Shown here: one piece after another, positions 1 through 8,675 of the stretch
Numbering within the stretch: the first letter of the stretch is position 1
How the letters are laid out: each line of letters starts with the position of its first letter
Source of the DNA: Methylomonas sp.
GTDB lineage: Bacteria > Pseudomonadota > Gammaproteobacteria > Methylococcales > Methylomonadaceae
Reading direction: 5' to 3'
Length of the DNA: 64,000 nt
Assembly: GCF_023228165.1 (NCBI RefSeq)
Contig: NZ_JALOBS010000026.1
Location: forward strand, 1 to 64,000
Program-made: the position numbers and the translations under genes
Notes under the pieces: generated by a model
The model's input: only the letters and a program-made list of their open reading frames with translations
Databases searched by the model: none
Told to the model about the DNA's origin: nothing

Positions 1-160
1 CCAGTCCGGCCGAAAAATGTCCGCCGGAAATACTCACGGTATGCGTCAAATACTCCCGTACCTCATCCGCCAACGGCTTCAGCTGCTCTTTGGACAGGGC
101 GCGGACGTCCGCCGGGTTGTGGATAGTGTCGAGTAAGGGGGAATTTCCTGAAAATGTCAT
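1..160 (-). CDS. dxs: 1-deoxy-D-xylulose-5-phosphate synthase, N-terminal part only
   Basis: Reading leftward from an ATG at 160, about 53 codons are present before the window ends. They begin MTFSGNSPLLDTIHNPADVR and continue with the LSKEQLKPLADEVREYL and GGHFSAGL segments typical of the start of DXS. DXS is the thiamine-diphosphate enzyme that makes deoxyxylulose phosphate from pyruvate and glyceraldehyde-3-phosphate, the first step of the MEP isoprenoid pathway. It lies about 50 bp downstream of ispA on the same strand, the usual xseB-ispA-dxs order, so co-transcription is likely. The catalytic regions are outside the window. Confidence 0.93.
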   Translation of the reverse strand, partial: MTFSGNSPLLDTIHNPADVRALSKEQLKPLADEVREYLTHTVSISGGHFSAGL

Positions 161-211
161 ACTGCTAAAGCTTCCTTCTAACTAGGGTCTACGCGCGAAT
201 TGCAATGAAAA

Positions 212-1105
212 TTAGTGTGTCCGTTCGATAATGTATAAGGACAGTTCACGCAATAAGTCGGCTTCGCTACCGAAGCCGACCAGACTGGCAACGGCTTGTT
301 CGTGCAATTCCTGGGCTTTTTGCTTGGCACCGGCCATGCCTAGTAAGGCCGGGTAGGTGGGTTTGTCGTTATCGACGTCCTTGCCTTGGGTTTTGCCGAG
401 CGTGGCTGTGTCGCTTTCCACGTCCAAAATATCGTCTTTCACCTGGAATGACAGGCCGATGCATTTGGCGTAATGGTCCAGGTTTTTGGCAACCACTGGA
501 TCCAGGTCGGGTTTGGACAACGCCGCCATGTTGACGCTGGCACGAATCAGCGCGCCGGTTTTATGGATGTGCATGTTTTCCAGTTCCGGCAGATTTAGCT
601 TGGTGCCAACGGAGGCTAAATCGATTGCTTGACCGCCTACCATGCCTTGCGAGCCGCTAGCTTTGGTCAGGTTGCTGATCATTTTTAAACGCGCCGCGGC
701 GTCTACCTGAATGCTGGGGTCGTTGGCCAGTATTTCGAAAGCCAATGCCTGTAGGGCGTCGCCGGCCAGAATGGCGGTCGCTTCGTCGTAAGCTTTATGG
801 CAAGTGGGTTTGCCGCGACGCAGATCGTCGTTGTCCATGGCCGGCAAGTCGTCATGGATCAATGAATACACATGAATAAACTCCACCGCGCAGGCTGGGC
901 CATCCAGCACATCTTCGCTCAAACTCAACGCCTGACCGGTGGCATAAGTCAGCAGCGGGCGGGTACGTTTTCCGCCGTTCAATACGGTATAGCGCATGGC
1001 TTGATGCAGCTTTTGCGGCAAAATGTTGTCGCCGGGCAGACGGGCATCCAAGGCGCGTTCGACACGGTTTTGGCAGGCAGTCAGGTAGGCTTTTAATTTA
1101 CTCAT
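212..1105 (-). CDS. ispA: Farnesyl diphosphate synthase / geranyltranstransferase
   Basis: This 297-residue protein has the usual length of bacterial short-chain prenyl diphosphate synthases. It condenses isopentenyl diphosphate with allylic diphosphates to give farnesyl diphosphate in the cytoplasm. The first aspartate-rich motif (DDLPAMDNDD, about residue 85) and the second (DDILD, about residue 224) are both visible and bind the Mg-diphosphate substrate. The NGGKRTRP substrate-binding segment is near residue 44. Its start overlaps the end of xseB by 8 bp, and dxs follows, so this is a three-gene operon feeding isoprenoid synthesis. Confidence 0.96.
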   Translation of the reverse strand: MSKLKAYLTACQNRVERALDARLPGDNILPQKLHQAMRYTVLNGGKRTRPLLTYATGQALSLSEDVLDGPACAVEFIHVYSLIHDDLPAMDNDDLRRGKPTCHKAYDEATAILAGDALQALAFEILANDPSIQVDAAARLKMISNLTKASGSQGMVGGQAIDLASVGTKLNLPELENMHIHKTGALIRASVNMAALSKPDLDPVVAKNLDHYAKCIGLSFQVKDDILDVESDTATLGKTQGKDVDNDKPTYPALLGMAGAKQKAQELHEQAVASLVGFGSEADLLRELSLYIIERTH

Positions 1106-1331
1106 CGTTAAAGGGCTCCAGGCTTTGTTGGCCGTTTTTTTCTAATAATACGTGTACTTTTTGTTCGGCTTCCTGCAGAGCTTGCTGGCAGGTGCGGGTC
1201 AGCTTAATGCCGCGTTCGAAGGATTTTAAGGACTCTTCCAATGAAAGTTCGCCGCGTTCCATTTGCTCAACCAGTTGCTCCAATTCTTCCATCGCCTCCT
1301 CAAAATGGGATGCGCTTTTGCGTCTTGACAT
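1098..1331 (-). CDS. xseB: Exodeoxyribonuclease VII small subunit
   Basis: This 77-residue protein has the compact helical pattern of XseB, with the EAMEELEQLVEQMERGELSLE core and a conserved FERGIKL segment. It partners XseA in the ssDNA-degrading exonuclease VII. I chose the ATG at 1331 (MSRRKSASHFEEA) over the in-frame ATG at 1364, because XseB proteins are about 75-85 residues and the upstream 11 codons look non-coding. It overlaps ispA by 8 bp. xseA is not in the window. Confidence 0.93.
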   Translation of the reverse strand: MSRRKSASHFEEAMEELEQLVEQMERGELSLEESLKSFERGIKLTRTCQQALQEAEQKVHVLLEKNGQQSLEPFNDE

Positions 1332-2088
1332 GTTATATAGCTTGCGGTGTTCAAAAATGACCAAGCATTATAGTATGTTTTTCCTGGCACCGAGCATCCA
1401 AGAACAATAGACGAAAAAATAGTCGGTTATCAATGGGATAAGGTCCGTGCGGTCAATTGGTTGATCGTAAAGGAACTTTGTGGCGCTAAAAAAGGGTCGA
1501 TTTATGGGCTGTTTGGCGCGTAAATTCACCGGTTCGCTATGCCGGTGGTCGAAAATCGACAGCCATTTGACGCCATCGCGTCGATTTTTTGCCTATCGAT
1601 CTTAAGTGTTCCGCCTATGCCGACTGTTGAGATACTTTCAATAAATAGCTAAAAATTAAGCGTGCGGACTAGGCGCTTGTCCGCGAATGCCGTCCCAGAA
1701 AAAAAGCCGTGTAGTACCGAAACGGGAAGGGCGGTTGTTTTCTCGTTCTGTCGATGTGATTAGGGTAGTTGCGCAGCAATTCAGCTTTAATTTTCCAGAC
1801 GGCCAACTTACCCCTATACTACGCCACAGTTTTGCCGGCCATTTCAGAACGAACGGCGGCAATTTAAACCCTACGAGAATTGCTAGGCCGTAGCAGTAAT
1901 GCCCACATCATGCGATATACCCCTTAAGTCCGTCATTGCCGGAAACCGCCGTAAGCTTAAATCCTGTCGCTGCGATGGACGCTTTTAAGGTAAGCGATAA
2001 TAAATAATGTCATATTTTTATGTAATATCAATGCATTAAGTGAGTGCCTGGCATTTTAGTATCCATTTACAGCCAATGATGAGTAACA
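1332..2088. other. Intergenic region between xseB and parE, no gene recognised
   Basis: This 757-bp gap separates divergent genes. Short ORFs of about 68 codons exist on both strands near 1656-1893, but they mirror each other and resemble nothing I recognise. Small hairpins are visible at 1664-1684 (arms GCGGAC/GTCCGC) and around 1528-1550. The promoters of parE and of the xseB operon should lie here. The AT-rich stretch 1995-2045 just before parE is the likeliest place for the parE promoter, but I cannot assign boxes with confidence. Confidence 0.5.
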
Positions 2089-3978
2089 ATGAGTAACGAA
2101 TACAATGCGGCGGCGATCGAGGTCTTAAGCGGTCTCGATCCTGTGCGTAAGCGACCGGGGATGTATACCGACACCACCCGCCCCAACCATTTGGTACAGG
2201 AGGTGTTGGATAATAGCGTTGACGAAGCTTTGGCCGGTCACGCCGACAGTATAAACGTGACCTTATACAAAGACGGATCGGTGCGGGTGGTCGACAACGG
2301 TCGCGGTATGCCGGTGGACATGCATCCCGAACAGGGTCTGCCTGGGGTGGAAGTGATCCTGACTCAGTTGCATGCCGGCGGTAAGTTCTCCAATAAAAAC
2401 TATCAATTTTCCGGCGGTCTGCATGGTGTTGGCGTGTCGGTGGTTAACGCGCTCTCCGAAAAGCTGCTGGTGGAAATCAAGCGCGGTGGCGGTATTTACC
2501 AGATGGAGTTTGCCGGCGGCGATAAAGTCAGCGAATTAGCGCAAACCGGCTCGGTAGGCAAAAACAATACCGGTACCAGCGTACAGTTTTGGCCGGACGG
2601 CAAATATTTCGATTCGAACCGGGTGTCGGTGTCCAAACTCAAGCATGTGCTACGGGCCAAGGCGGTACTGTGCCCGGGTTTGAAGATCAGCCTGAAGTCG
2701 GAACTCAGCGATGAGCTATTCGAGTGGTGTTATCAGAACGGATTGCAGGAATATTTGCTGGATAGAGTCGGCGACGCGGAAATATTTCCGCAGCCGCCGT
2801 TCATGGCCAATATGGCGGCCAGTAACGAAGCAGTGCAATGGGGCATAGTCTGGACGCCGGACAGCTTGTCGGAAACCATAAACGAAAGTTATGTGAATCT
2901 GGTGCCTACCGCCCAGGGCGGTACCCATGTTAATGGCCTGCGGGCCGGTTTGACCGAGGCCATGCGGGAGTTTTGCGATATCCGCAACCTGTTGCCGCGC
3001 GGGGTCAAGATTGCCCCGGAAGATGTCTGGGAAAGCTGCCATTTCGTGTTGTCGGTAAAGTTGGAGGATCCGCAATTTTCCGGGCAAACCAAGGAACGGC
3101 TTAGTTCCAGGGAATGCGTGACCTTCGTCTCCGGTGTCGCCAAGGACAGTTTCAGTTTGTGGTTGAATCAGCACCCTCAGGAAGGCGAAAAAATCGCCGA
3201 GATTATCCTGGCCAGTGCCCAAAAACGCTTGAAGTCCAGTAAGAAAATCATTCGCAAAAAAATTACCAGTGGCCCGGCCTTGCCCGGCAAGCTGGCGGAT
3301 TGTTCCGCGCAGGATATCAGCCGTACCGAATTGTTTCTGGTGGAAGGCGATTCGGCCGGCGGTTCGGCTAAACAAGCCCGCGACCGCGAATTTCAAGCCA
3401 TCATGCCGTTGCGCGGCAAGATTCTGAATACTTGGGAGGTCGATTCCGGCGAAGTAATGGCCTCGCAAGAAGTGCACGACATTGCAGTGGCGCTGGGTAT
3501 CGAGCCGGACAGTGACGATTTACAAAATCTGCGCTACGGCAAAATCTGTATTCTAGCCGATGCTGATTCCGACGGTAACCACATCGCCACCTTGATCTGT
3601 GCGTTGTTTTATCGGCATTTCAAAGCCTTGGTCAAGGCCGGGCATGTGTTCGTGGCCATGCCGCCGCTGTATCGGGTCGATGTCGGTAAAAAGGTGTTTT
3701 ATGCCTTGGACGAATCGGAACGCCTCGGGGTGCTGGCCCGGATAGAAGCGGAAAAACTCACCGGTAAGGTGAATATTCAACGCTTCAAAGGGTTGGGTGA
3801 AATGAATCCCTCGCAGTTGCGCGAAACCACTATGAATCCGGACACCAGGCGTTTGGTGCAACTGACTATACTCGAAAACGACGATACCTTTGAGCAGATG
3901 GATTTATTGCTGGCCAAGAAACGCGCCGGCGACCGCAAGAGTTGGCTGGAAGATAAGGGTAATTTGGCGCAGGTTTGA
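2089..3978 (+). CDS. parE: DNA topoisomerase IV subunit B
   Basis: This 629-residue protein matches full-length gammaproteobacterial ParE (about 630). ParE supplies ATP hydrolysis for the A2B2 topoisomerase IV that decatenates daughter chromosomes. The GHKL ATPase domain is at the N-terminus, with EVLDNSVDEA near residue 40, DNGRGMP near 74 and GGLHGVGVSVVNALS near 115. The TOPRIM domain shows VEGDSAGGSAKQ near residue 418 and DADSDGNHI near 490. The length and the absence of the large insert found in many gram-negative GyrB proteins favour ParE. parC is not in the window. The ATG at 2089 is preceded closely by another ATG, in a frame that stops at once. Confidence 0.96.
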   Translation: MSNEYNAAAIEVLSGLDPVRKRPGMYTDTTRPNHLVQEVLDNSVDEALAGHADSINVTLYKDGSVRVVDNGRGMPVDMHPEQGLPGVEVILTQLHAGGKFSNKNYQFSGGLHGVGVSVVNALSEKLLVEIKRGGGIYQMEFAGGDKVSELAQTGSVGKNNTGTSVQFWPDGKYFDSNRVSVSKLKHVLRAKAVLCPGLKISLKSELSDELFEWCYQNGLQEYLLDRVGDAEIFPQPPFMANMAASNEAVQWGIVWTPDSLSETINESYVNLVPTAQGGTHVNGLRAGLTEAMREFCDIRNLLPRGVKIAPEDVWESCHFVLSVKLEDPQFSGQTKERLSSRECVTFVSGVAKDSFSLWLNQHPQEGEKIAEIILASAQKRLKSSKKIIRKKITSGPALPGKLADCSAQDISRTELFLVEGDSAGGSAKQARDREFQAIMPLRGKILNTWEVDSGEVMASQEVHDIAVALGIEPDSDDLQNLRYGKICILADADSDGNHIATLICALFYRHFKALVKAGHVFVAMPPLYRVDVGKKVFYALDESERLGVLARIEAEKLTGKVNIQRFKGLGEMNPSQLRETTMNPDTRRLVQLTILENDDTFEQMDLLLAKKRAGDRKSWLEDKGNLAQV

Positions 3979-4038
3979 TGCTACTTTACCAGTGCTAAAT
4001 CTTACGCAACGACGCATTAATTTTTACAACGGAATATC

Positions 4039-4872
4039 ATGATCGAACTCGGCAAACTCAACACGCTGACCATCAGTAATCAGCGCGACAATCAGGCCTA
4101 TTTGGATGGCGGCGAACTGGGCGAAATTGCGCTTGTCGACAAGGATGTCAAAGGCCAAGTCGGAGACAGCCTTCAGGTGTTTGTTTATATAGACGGCAAG
4201 AATCAGACTATTGCGACGACGCAAAAACCTAAGGCTCAGGCCGATGAAGTGGCTTGGTTGAAGGTGGTGTCGTTAAGCCATGCCGGGGCGTTTTTAGACT
4301 GGGGTTTGCCCAAGGATTTGTTGCTGCCGTTTAGCGAACAAAAAGGCAAAATGGTGGAAGGACGCAGTGTGTTGGTGCGTTTGTTTCTGGATGAAAACAA
4401 CCGCATTGCCGCTTCGATGTTGCTGGACGATTTTATTCAGGATGAAGCGTTTTATTACAAAGACGGGCAGGCGGTCACCTTAATAATTGCCGATGAGACC
4501 GCGCTGGGTTTTAAAGCCGTGGTGGATCATAAATATTGGGGGGTTTTGTATAAAAACGAAATTTTCCAGCCCTTGCAGCGCGGGCAGATATTGAGCGGAT
4601 TTATCAAAAAAGTCCGTCCCGACCGTAAGTTGGATTTGATTTTGAGCCGGGAAAAATATGGCCAAAAAGTCGATAGCACGTCCGAGAAAATTCTGGCCGT
4701 GCTGGAAAAGCATGGCGGGTATATCGGCTTGACAGACAAGAGCCCGCCGGAAATGATCTATGACACGTTTGCGGTCAGTAAAAAAGTGTTTAAGCAAGCT
4801 ATCGGTGGATTGTATAAACAACGCCGGATCGTCATAGAGGATAAGGGCATTCGCCTGGTCGGCAAAGACTAG
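4039..4872 (+). CDS. CvfB/YitL-type S1-like RNA-binding protein
   Basis: This 277-residue protein starts MIELGKLNTLTISNQRDNQAY. It contains repeated S1-like beta-barrel segments, such as GAFLDWGLPKDLLLPFSEQ, followed by a C-terminal winged-helix-like segment (FAVSKKVFKQAIGGLYKQRRI). This is the architecture of the CvfB family, RNA-binding proteins linked in staphylococci to virulence-gene expression. No specific target can be named here. It follows parE by 60 bp on the same strand and may be transcribed with it. A convergent hairpin lies just past the stop. Confidence 0.85.
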   Translation: MIELGKLNTLTISNQRDNQAYLDGGELGEIALVDKDVKGQVGDSLQVFVYIDGKNQTIATTQKPKAQADEVAWLKVVSLSHAGAFLDWGLPKDLLLPFSEQKGKMVEGRSVLVRLFLDENNRIAASMLLDDFIQDEAFYYKDGQAVTLIIADETALGFKAVVDHKYWGVLYKNEIFQPLQRGQILSGFIKKVRPDRKLDLILSREKYGQKVDSTSEKILAVLEKHGGYIGLTDKSPPEMIYDTFAVSKKVFKQAIGGLYKQRRIVIEDKGIRLVGKD

Positions 4873-4886
4873 CTGGAGCGGCCTAA

Positions 4887-4916
4887 TTGGGCGTGATAAC
4901 CGCTGTTCACGCCCAA
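4887..4916. terminator. Hairpin between convergent genes, probable bidirectional terminator
   Basis: A perfect 9-bp inverted repeat (TTGGGCGTG at 4887-4895, CACGCCCAA at 4908-4916) with a 12-nt loop sits 14 bp after the CvfB-like gene. It lies 13 bp before the stop of the convergent beta-barrel gene. There is no long T-run, so its strength is uncertain. Confidence 0.55.
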
Positions 4917-4929
4917 ACAAGCGGTAAGG

Positions 4930-6180
4930 TTAAAACTCCAGTCTGGCGCCGAGCATTAATTTATTGCTGTTGATGCTGCTATAACTTTGTAAGGTCTCGT
5001 AGGCCAAAAACGCCGACATGCCGCCGGCAAACACGCTGGAAACTTCCGCGCCGAAAGTATAGTAATCGCGGGAGGGGCCTTCACTGGTCATCACGAAGGT
5101 TTGATTAAGTGGATCGTTAATGAAGCCAGCCTGGATTTGGCGCTGTCCGTCCTTGAACTGGTGGTGCCATTCGCCGCGTAGTTGCGGTATCAAGACGCCC
5201 CAGGGAAAGCTGATCGCATAGGAGGATTGTATGCCGACAGTCGACGTTAATGATTCTATGCTTTGTTTGCCGAATCTTACCGCGTAAAGGCTGCCGGATT
5301 CGCTGTAACCGTCGATATCCAGATTCATGTATTCGCCGCGCACATAAGGGGCGATAGTCAGTGCTTGGAAATTAAAATCGTAGCCGCCGCCCCAACTAAA
5401 GGCATATTGGCCGCCGTTAGGCGAGGCTTTGGCGACAGACGATTGTCCGTTTACCGTGATGTTGCGGTTGGTGTCGTAGTTAAAGCCGCCGTAGGAGGCA
5501 GTGGCCTCCACATGGGCGTCATCGGTAATGTTGTATGCGGTGTAAATCGTCCCGGTATAGCTGTCGTTAGTGGTCTCGCCGCGTCCGGCATTGAAGCTGG
5601 CGTTATTGTGCCGATACGAGAAGGAACCGCCCGCCACCCAATTATCTTTTAGGCGGTAATCGGCGCCAAACACAAAATTATGGTTGTCGAACTTGAACCC
5701 GGGTTGGCTGAAGGTGTTGTCTCTGGAACCGAAGTCGCTGTCAACTTTGCTCCAAAAGTTTAGTCGCGGAATTTCGATATCGCCGGAACCGCCGCCCAGA
5801 TGCTTTTTTTGATTTAAACCGAAATAATTGGAAGGCTGGGTAATTTTTCCGCCGTTGATCCGGGTCGCCATGGAGCCCATGGAGAATATTTGGTCGGGGG
5901 TGATGCTCTGAATGCTTTCCTGCGTGTAACTGGTGCTACATATAGGCGGGATGTCACTTGAATCTATGGCCTCGTTCGATAACAGATCGTCATAGATAGT
6001 AAAGCAGTTGTTTAAGGCCCCTCCAGCAGCCTGTTGATTCGGATTAACGCTCTGGGCTAAAACCGAACTTCCCAAAAATAGCGACCCTAATCCCATCAGT
6101 ATTTGTCGGGATTTGTCGTACGTCTTGACCCTGTTTGATGGCAATGTTGCAATTGCTGATGATCGGGTGAGGTGCCGCAT
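4930..6180 (-). CDS. Autotransporter-type outer membrane beta-barrel protein
   Basis: About 416 residues from the ATG at 6180. A GGAG box lies 8 nt upstream, which decides this start over longer in-frame options. A long signal peptide ends near the VLAQS segment (about residue 42). A short N-terminal region of about 100 residues follows, containing two cysteines (NCFTIYDD and PPICSTS). The remaining ~275 residues alternate polar and aromatic residues in the pattern of an autotransporter barrel, ending in LMLGARLEF with the C-terminal Phe expected of outer-membrane barrels. It lies 94 bp downstream of the PpkA-like kinase on the same strand, at the edge of the T6SS island. Nothing resembling a large secreted passenger is present, so it may be a barrel-only or small-passenger protein. 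A T6SS role is only inferred from position. Confidence 0.8.
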   Translation of the reverse strand: MRHLTRSSAIATLPSNRVKTYDKSRQILMGLGSLFLGSSVLAQSVNPNQQAAGGALNNCFTIYDDLLSNEAIDSSDIPPICSTSYTQESIQSITPDQIFSMGSMATRINGGKITQPSNYFGLNQKKHLGGGSGDIEIPRLNFWSKVDSDFGSRDNTFSQPGFKFDNHNFVFGADYRLKDNWVAGGSFSYRHNNASFNAGRGETTNDSYTGTIYTAYNITDDAHVEATASYGGFNYDTNRNITVNGQSSVAKASPNGGQYAFSWGGGYDFNFQALTIAPYVRGEYMNLDIDGYSESGSLYAVRFGKQSIESLTSTVGIQSSYAISFPWGVLIPQLRGEWHHQFKDGQRQIQAGFINDPLNQTFVMTSEGPSRDYYTFGAEVSSVFAGGMSAFLAYETLQSYSSINSNKLMLGARLEF

Positions 6181-6274
6181 GATGAACTCCATTAACAAAA
6201 TATATTCGGGAATGGCCAAATTATAGAGTAAGTTCACGGTAATGCCGACTGAAATAATGTTTCGCGCTCGGTAA

Positions 6275-7921
6275 CTACAGGTTGGAACGGAGTTTGGCCT
6301 GTAAATTGAGTAAGCCTTTATGGGTCGGATATGCCTCCAAGCCATCCTGGACTTTTTTCAAGGCCGTTGAGCGGTCGTTTCTTTCATAGGCTTCCCACGC
6401 TTGTTGTTCCAATGTATCGGCGATACCTATGATGCCGTTGGTAGCGGCTTTATTGTAAGGATCAATTTTCAGCACTTCCCGGTAAGCCCATAAGGCGTTG
6501 CTGCCGGTGGGCGCGGTCAGGTAACCGACATCGGCGTGAATGCTGGCCAATTCCAGTAGATCCTTGATTTTTTGTTGTTGTTCCGGCGATAGTTGTACGC
6601 TTACTTTAGGCGTTTCAACTACCTTGGGCGGGGCGATCATGCTCAAATAAACGTTGGCAGCGACCAAGCTAAACGCGAAAACTCCCGCCCCCCATAAACC
6701 GTAAAATACCGTGGACCGTGGACCCAATGCAGACAAAAATGCATCCACGGTCTTGGTGCGCGCGGATTGCTCAAAAGCCAGTGCTTTCTGCAGGCCCTTG
6801 AATTGTCGGCGAGATAATTTGGCAATGGGCTTAGGCTGTAGATTTACTTCCTGGGCTTTTTCGGCAGATAAACGTCCGAAAGGGTGTTTGCCTGTCAAAA
6901 GTTCGTAACTGACGCAAGCCAGGGCATAAATGTCGTCGCGCGGATCCGGGTCGCTGCTTTGCAGTTGCTCCAGGGAAGCGTAAGACGGGGTAAATGCGCC
7001 TAGCGAACGGGCATTGAAGACAGTGGCGTCTTGATGATCTTTATCGCCACGGCCGATGGCGCAGGCGATACCGAAATCCAGCACTCTGACCTCTCCGCTT
7101 TCATCGATAAATACGTTGCCGGGTTTAAAATCCGAATGCACGATGTTTTTTTTATGCGCGTGCCGCAGGGCGTCGGCCATGGCGTGAATAATCGGCCAGG
7201 CCTGTTTATACGGCATACCATCCGGATATTCCTTGATCAGATGGCTCAGCGGTTTACCCTGCAGATATTCCATGGACATAAACACATGGCCGCCATCCCG
7301 GTCGAAATCGTATACTTTGATTATATTGGGGTGGGATAAAGTTTGCGCGCGTTTGGTTTCGCGTTGCAGAGACACCAGAGCCATGGGGTTGGCCTGAAAA
7401 TCCTGATTCAGTACTTTCAACGCCACGTAAGGCTCTTTGTCCTGGGCTTCGATTTTGCGTAAATCGGTGGCCTTAAACACCATGCCCATGCCGCCGACGC
7501 CCAGCAGTTGTTGCAGTACAAAACGGTTTTTCAATGTGCTGCCGACCGTTAACTCCTCGTGGGGATGAGATTCCCGCAAGCCATTCAGCAGCGATTCCGT
7601 GTCCATGATGGTGGGCGGCTCGGTGGCGGTGTGCGGGTCCTGAATAAGCGTGGCATCCTGGTTGTTTAAAGCGCGAGACGCAACAGCGGTTGGGTGTTTG
7701 GTTGGCGGCGCGATTTGAGTTTTGTCGCCGAGTTCCGAGTCCAGTGCGGCATAAAATTGTGGCGATAAGCGTCCGGCCCGGTATTCGGATTCCAAATAAC
7801 GCTTGGCTTCCGCAACGATAGCGTCAGATGCTTGTCCCGTTTGGCGGGCGATTTGCAATAATTGGTCAAAACTGATGTTCGACAGTTGAAAAGCGTTTAA
7901 TGCTTGGTCAAATGAGTTCAT
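6275..7921 (-). CDS. PpkA-like membrane Ser/Thr protein kinase of the T6SS island
   Basis: This 548-residue Hanks-type kinase has a glycine loop at GVGGMGMVF (141-149), the ATP lysine in ALKV (169), the catalytic loop HSDFKPGN (262-269, Asp264), DFG at 282-284 and SYASLEQ (313-319) as the substrate segment. The catalytic loop has Ser where RD kinases have Arg, so it is a non-RD kinase. A membrane helix follows at about 405-428. The last ~110 residues look like tetratricopeptide-type helices outside the cytoplasm. In known T6SSs, PpkA phosphorylates the FHA protein to trigger assembly, and PppA reverses it. Both partners (TagH and TagF-PppA) are encoded in the divergent operon. The 280-bp gap before tssJ should hold both promoters. 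Confidence 0.88.
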   Translation of the reverse strand: MNSFDQALNAFQLSNISFDQLLQIARQTGQASDAIVAEAKRYLESEYRAGRLSPQFYAALDSELGDKTQIAPPTKHPTAVASRALNNQDATLIQDPHTATEPPTIMDTESLLNGLRESHPHEELTVGSTLKNRFVLQQLLGVGGMGMVFKATDLRKIEAQDKEPYVALKVLNQDFQANPMALVSLQRETKRAQTLSHPNIIKVYDFDRDGGHVFMSMEYLQGKPLSHLIKEYPDGMPYKQAWPIIHAMADALRHAHKKNIVHSDFKPGNVFIDESGEVRVLDFGIACAIGRGDKDHQDATVFNARSLGAFTPSYASLEQLQSSDPDPRDDIYALACVSYELLTGKHPFGRLSAEKAQEVNLQPKPIAKLSRRQFKGLQKALAFEQSARTKTVDAFLSALGPRSTVFYGLWGAGVFAFSLVAANVYLSMIAPPKVVETPKVSVQLSPEQQQKIKDLLELASIHADVGYLTAPTGSNALWAYREVLKIDPYNKAATNGIIGIADTLEQQAWEAYERNDRSTALKKVQDGLEAYPTHKGLLNLQAKLRSNL

Positions 7922-8201
7922 GATGCTGCAAAATGATGGCGTTTAGCCGATTTTAGCCGAAACCCCGGGTGCTGTCGTCCTGGTGAGCATGCTTGAGGAT
8001 TGATGTGGGTTTATGGGGATGAATGTCCTGACTGGAAACCGCTGCTAAACCGGATTACCATGACGAACCAAGATTATTAATCGATTCGATAAATTTAACC
8101 GGGATTTTTTTAGGCATTGAAGTAATGCGCCGTATTGGCAGTTAACGGTTGGCGGCTTCAAAATGGTTAGCTTAATTCCAACTTACATCAGGACATAGAA
8201 A

Positions 8202-8675
8202 ATGAAACGACATATATATCCGGTTTTGCTGAACGCCCTGTTGCTGGGTTGCGCCAGCGAACCGCCGGTTCAGCCGCCCCCCCCTCCGCCGACCATCGTG
8301 AATTTGCAAATAGAGACATCCGCCGATCTGAATGCCGACATTAATGGTAATGGTGCGCCGGTTATGTTGCGGATCTACGAATTGCGCGAACAAAGTAATT
8401 TCAATTCCGCCGATTTTTTTGCCCTCTTTAACAGCGAAAAAGCCACGCTGGCGGCTGATCTAGTTCGCAAACAAGAATTACTATTACAGCCCGGCGAAAC
8501 TAAGAGCCTGAGTCTGAATCCGGATAACGATGTGCAAGCCATTGGCTTTTTTGCCGGTTTCCGGCAATTGGATACCGCGCAATGGCGGGCCGCGGCAAAT
8601 GTCAAAGAGCACCAAACTCAAACGCTGCAAATCAAATTGAAAAATAACCAATTAACGGTGGCAAATCCGAATTGA
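8202..8675 (+). CDS. tssJ: T6SS outer-membrane lipoprotein TssJ
   Basis: This 157-residue lipoprotein precursor has lipobox LLGC with Cys17 as the lipidated residue, followed by a run of prolines. The mature part has the TssJ transthyretin-like pattern: VMLRIYELREQSNFNSADFF, a central FNSEKATL segment, and a C-terminal beta strand. TssJ anchors the TssJLM membrane complex in the outer membrane and contacts the periplasmic domain of TssM. It is the first gene of the plus-strand T6SS operon, and its stop overlaps the next start. Confidence 0.9.
   Translation: MKRHIYPVLLNALLLGCASEPPVQPPPPPPTIVNLQIETSADLNADINGNGAPVMLRIYELREQSNFNSADFFALFNSEKATLAADLVRKQELLLQPGETKSLSLNPDNDVQAIGFFAGFRQLDTAQWRAAANVKEHQTQTLQIKLKNNQLTVANPN

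Noticed and set aside
1656..1893. Two overlapping 68-codon frames on opposite strands between xseB and parE
   Set aside because: No ribosome site, no recognisable pattern, and each mirrors the other.
2716..3477. Long minus-strand open frame opposite parE
   Set aside because: It lies entirely inside the clear parE coding sequence and its translation has no protein-family pattern. It is a mirror artefact of GC-biased codons.
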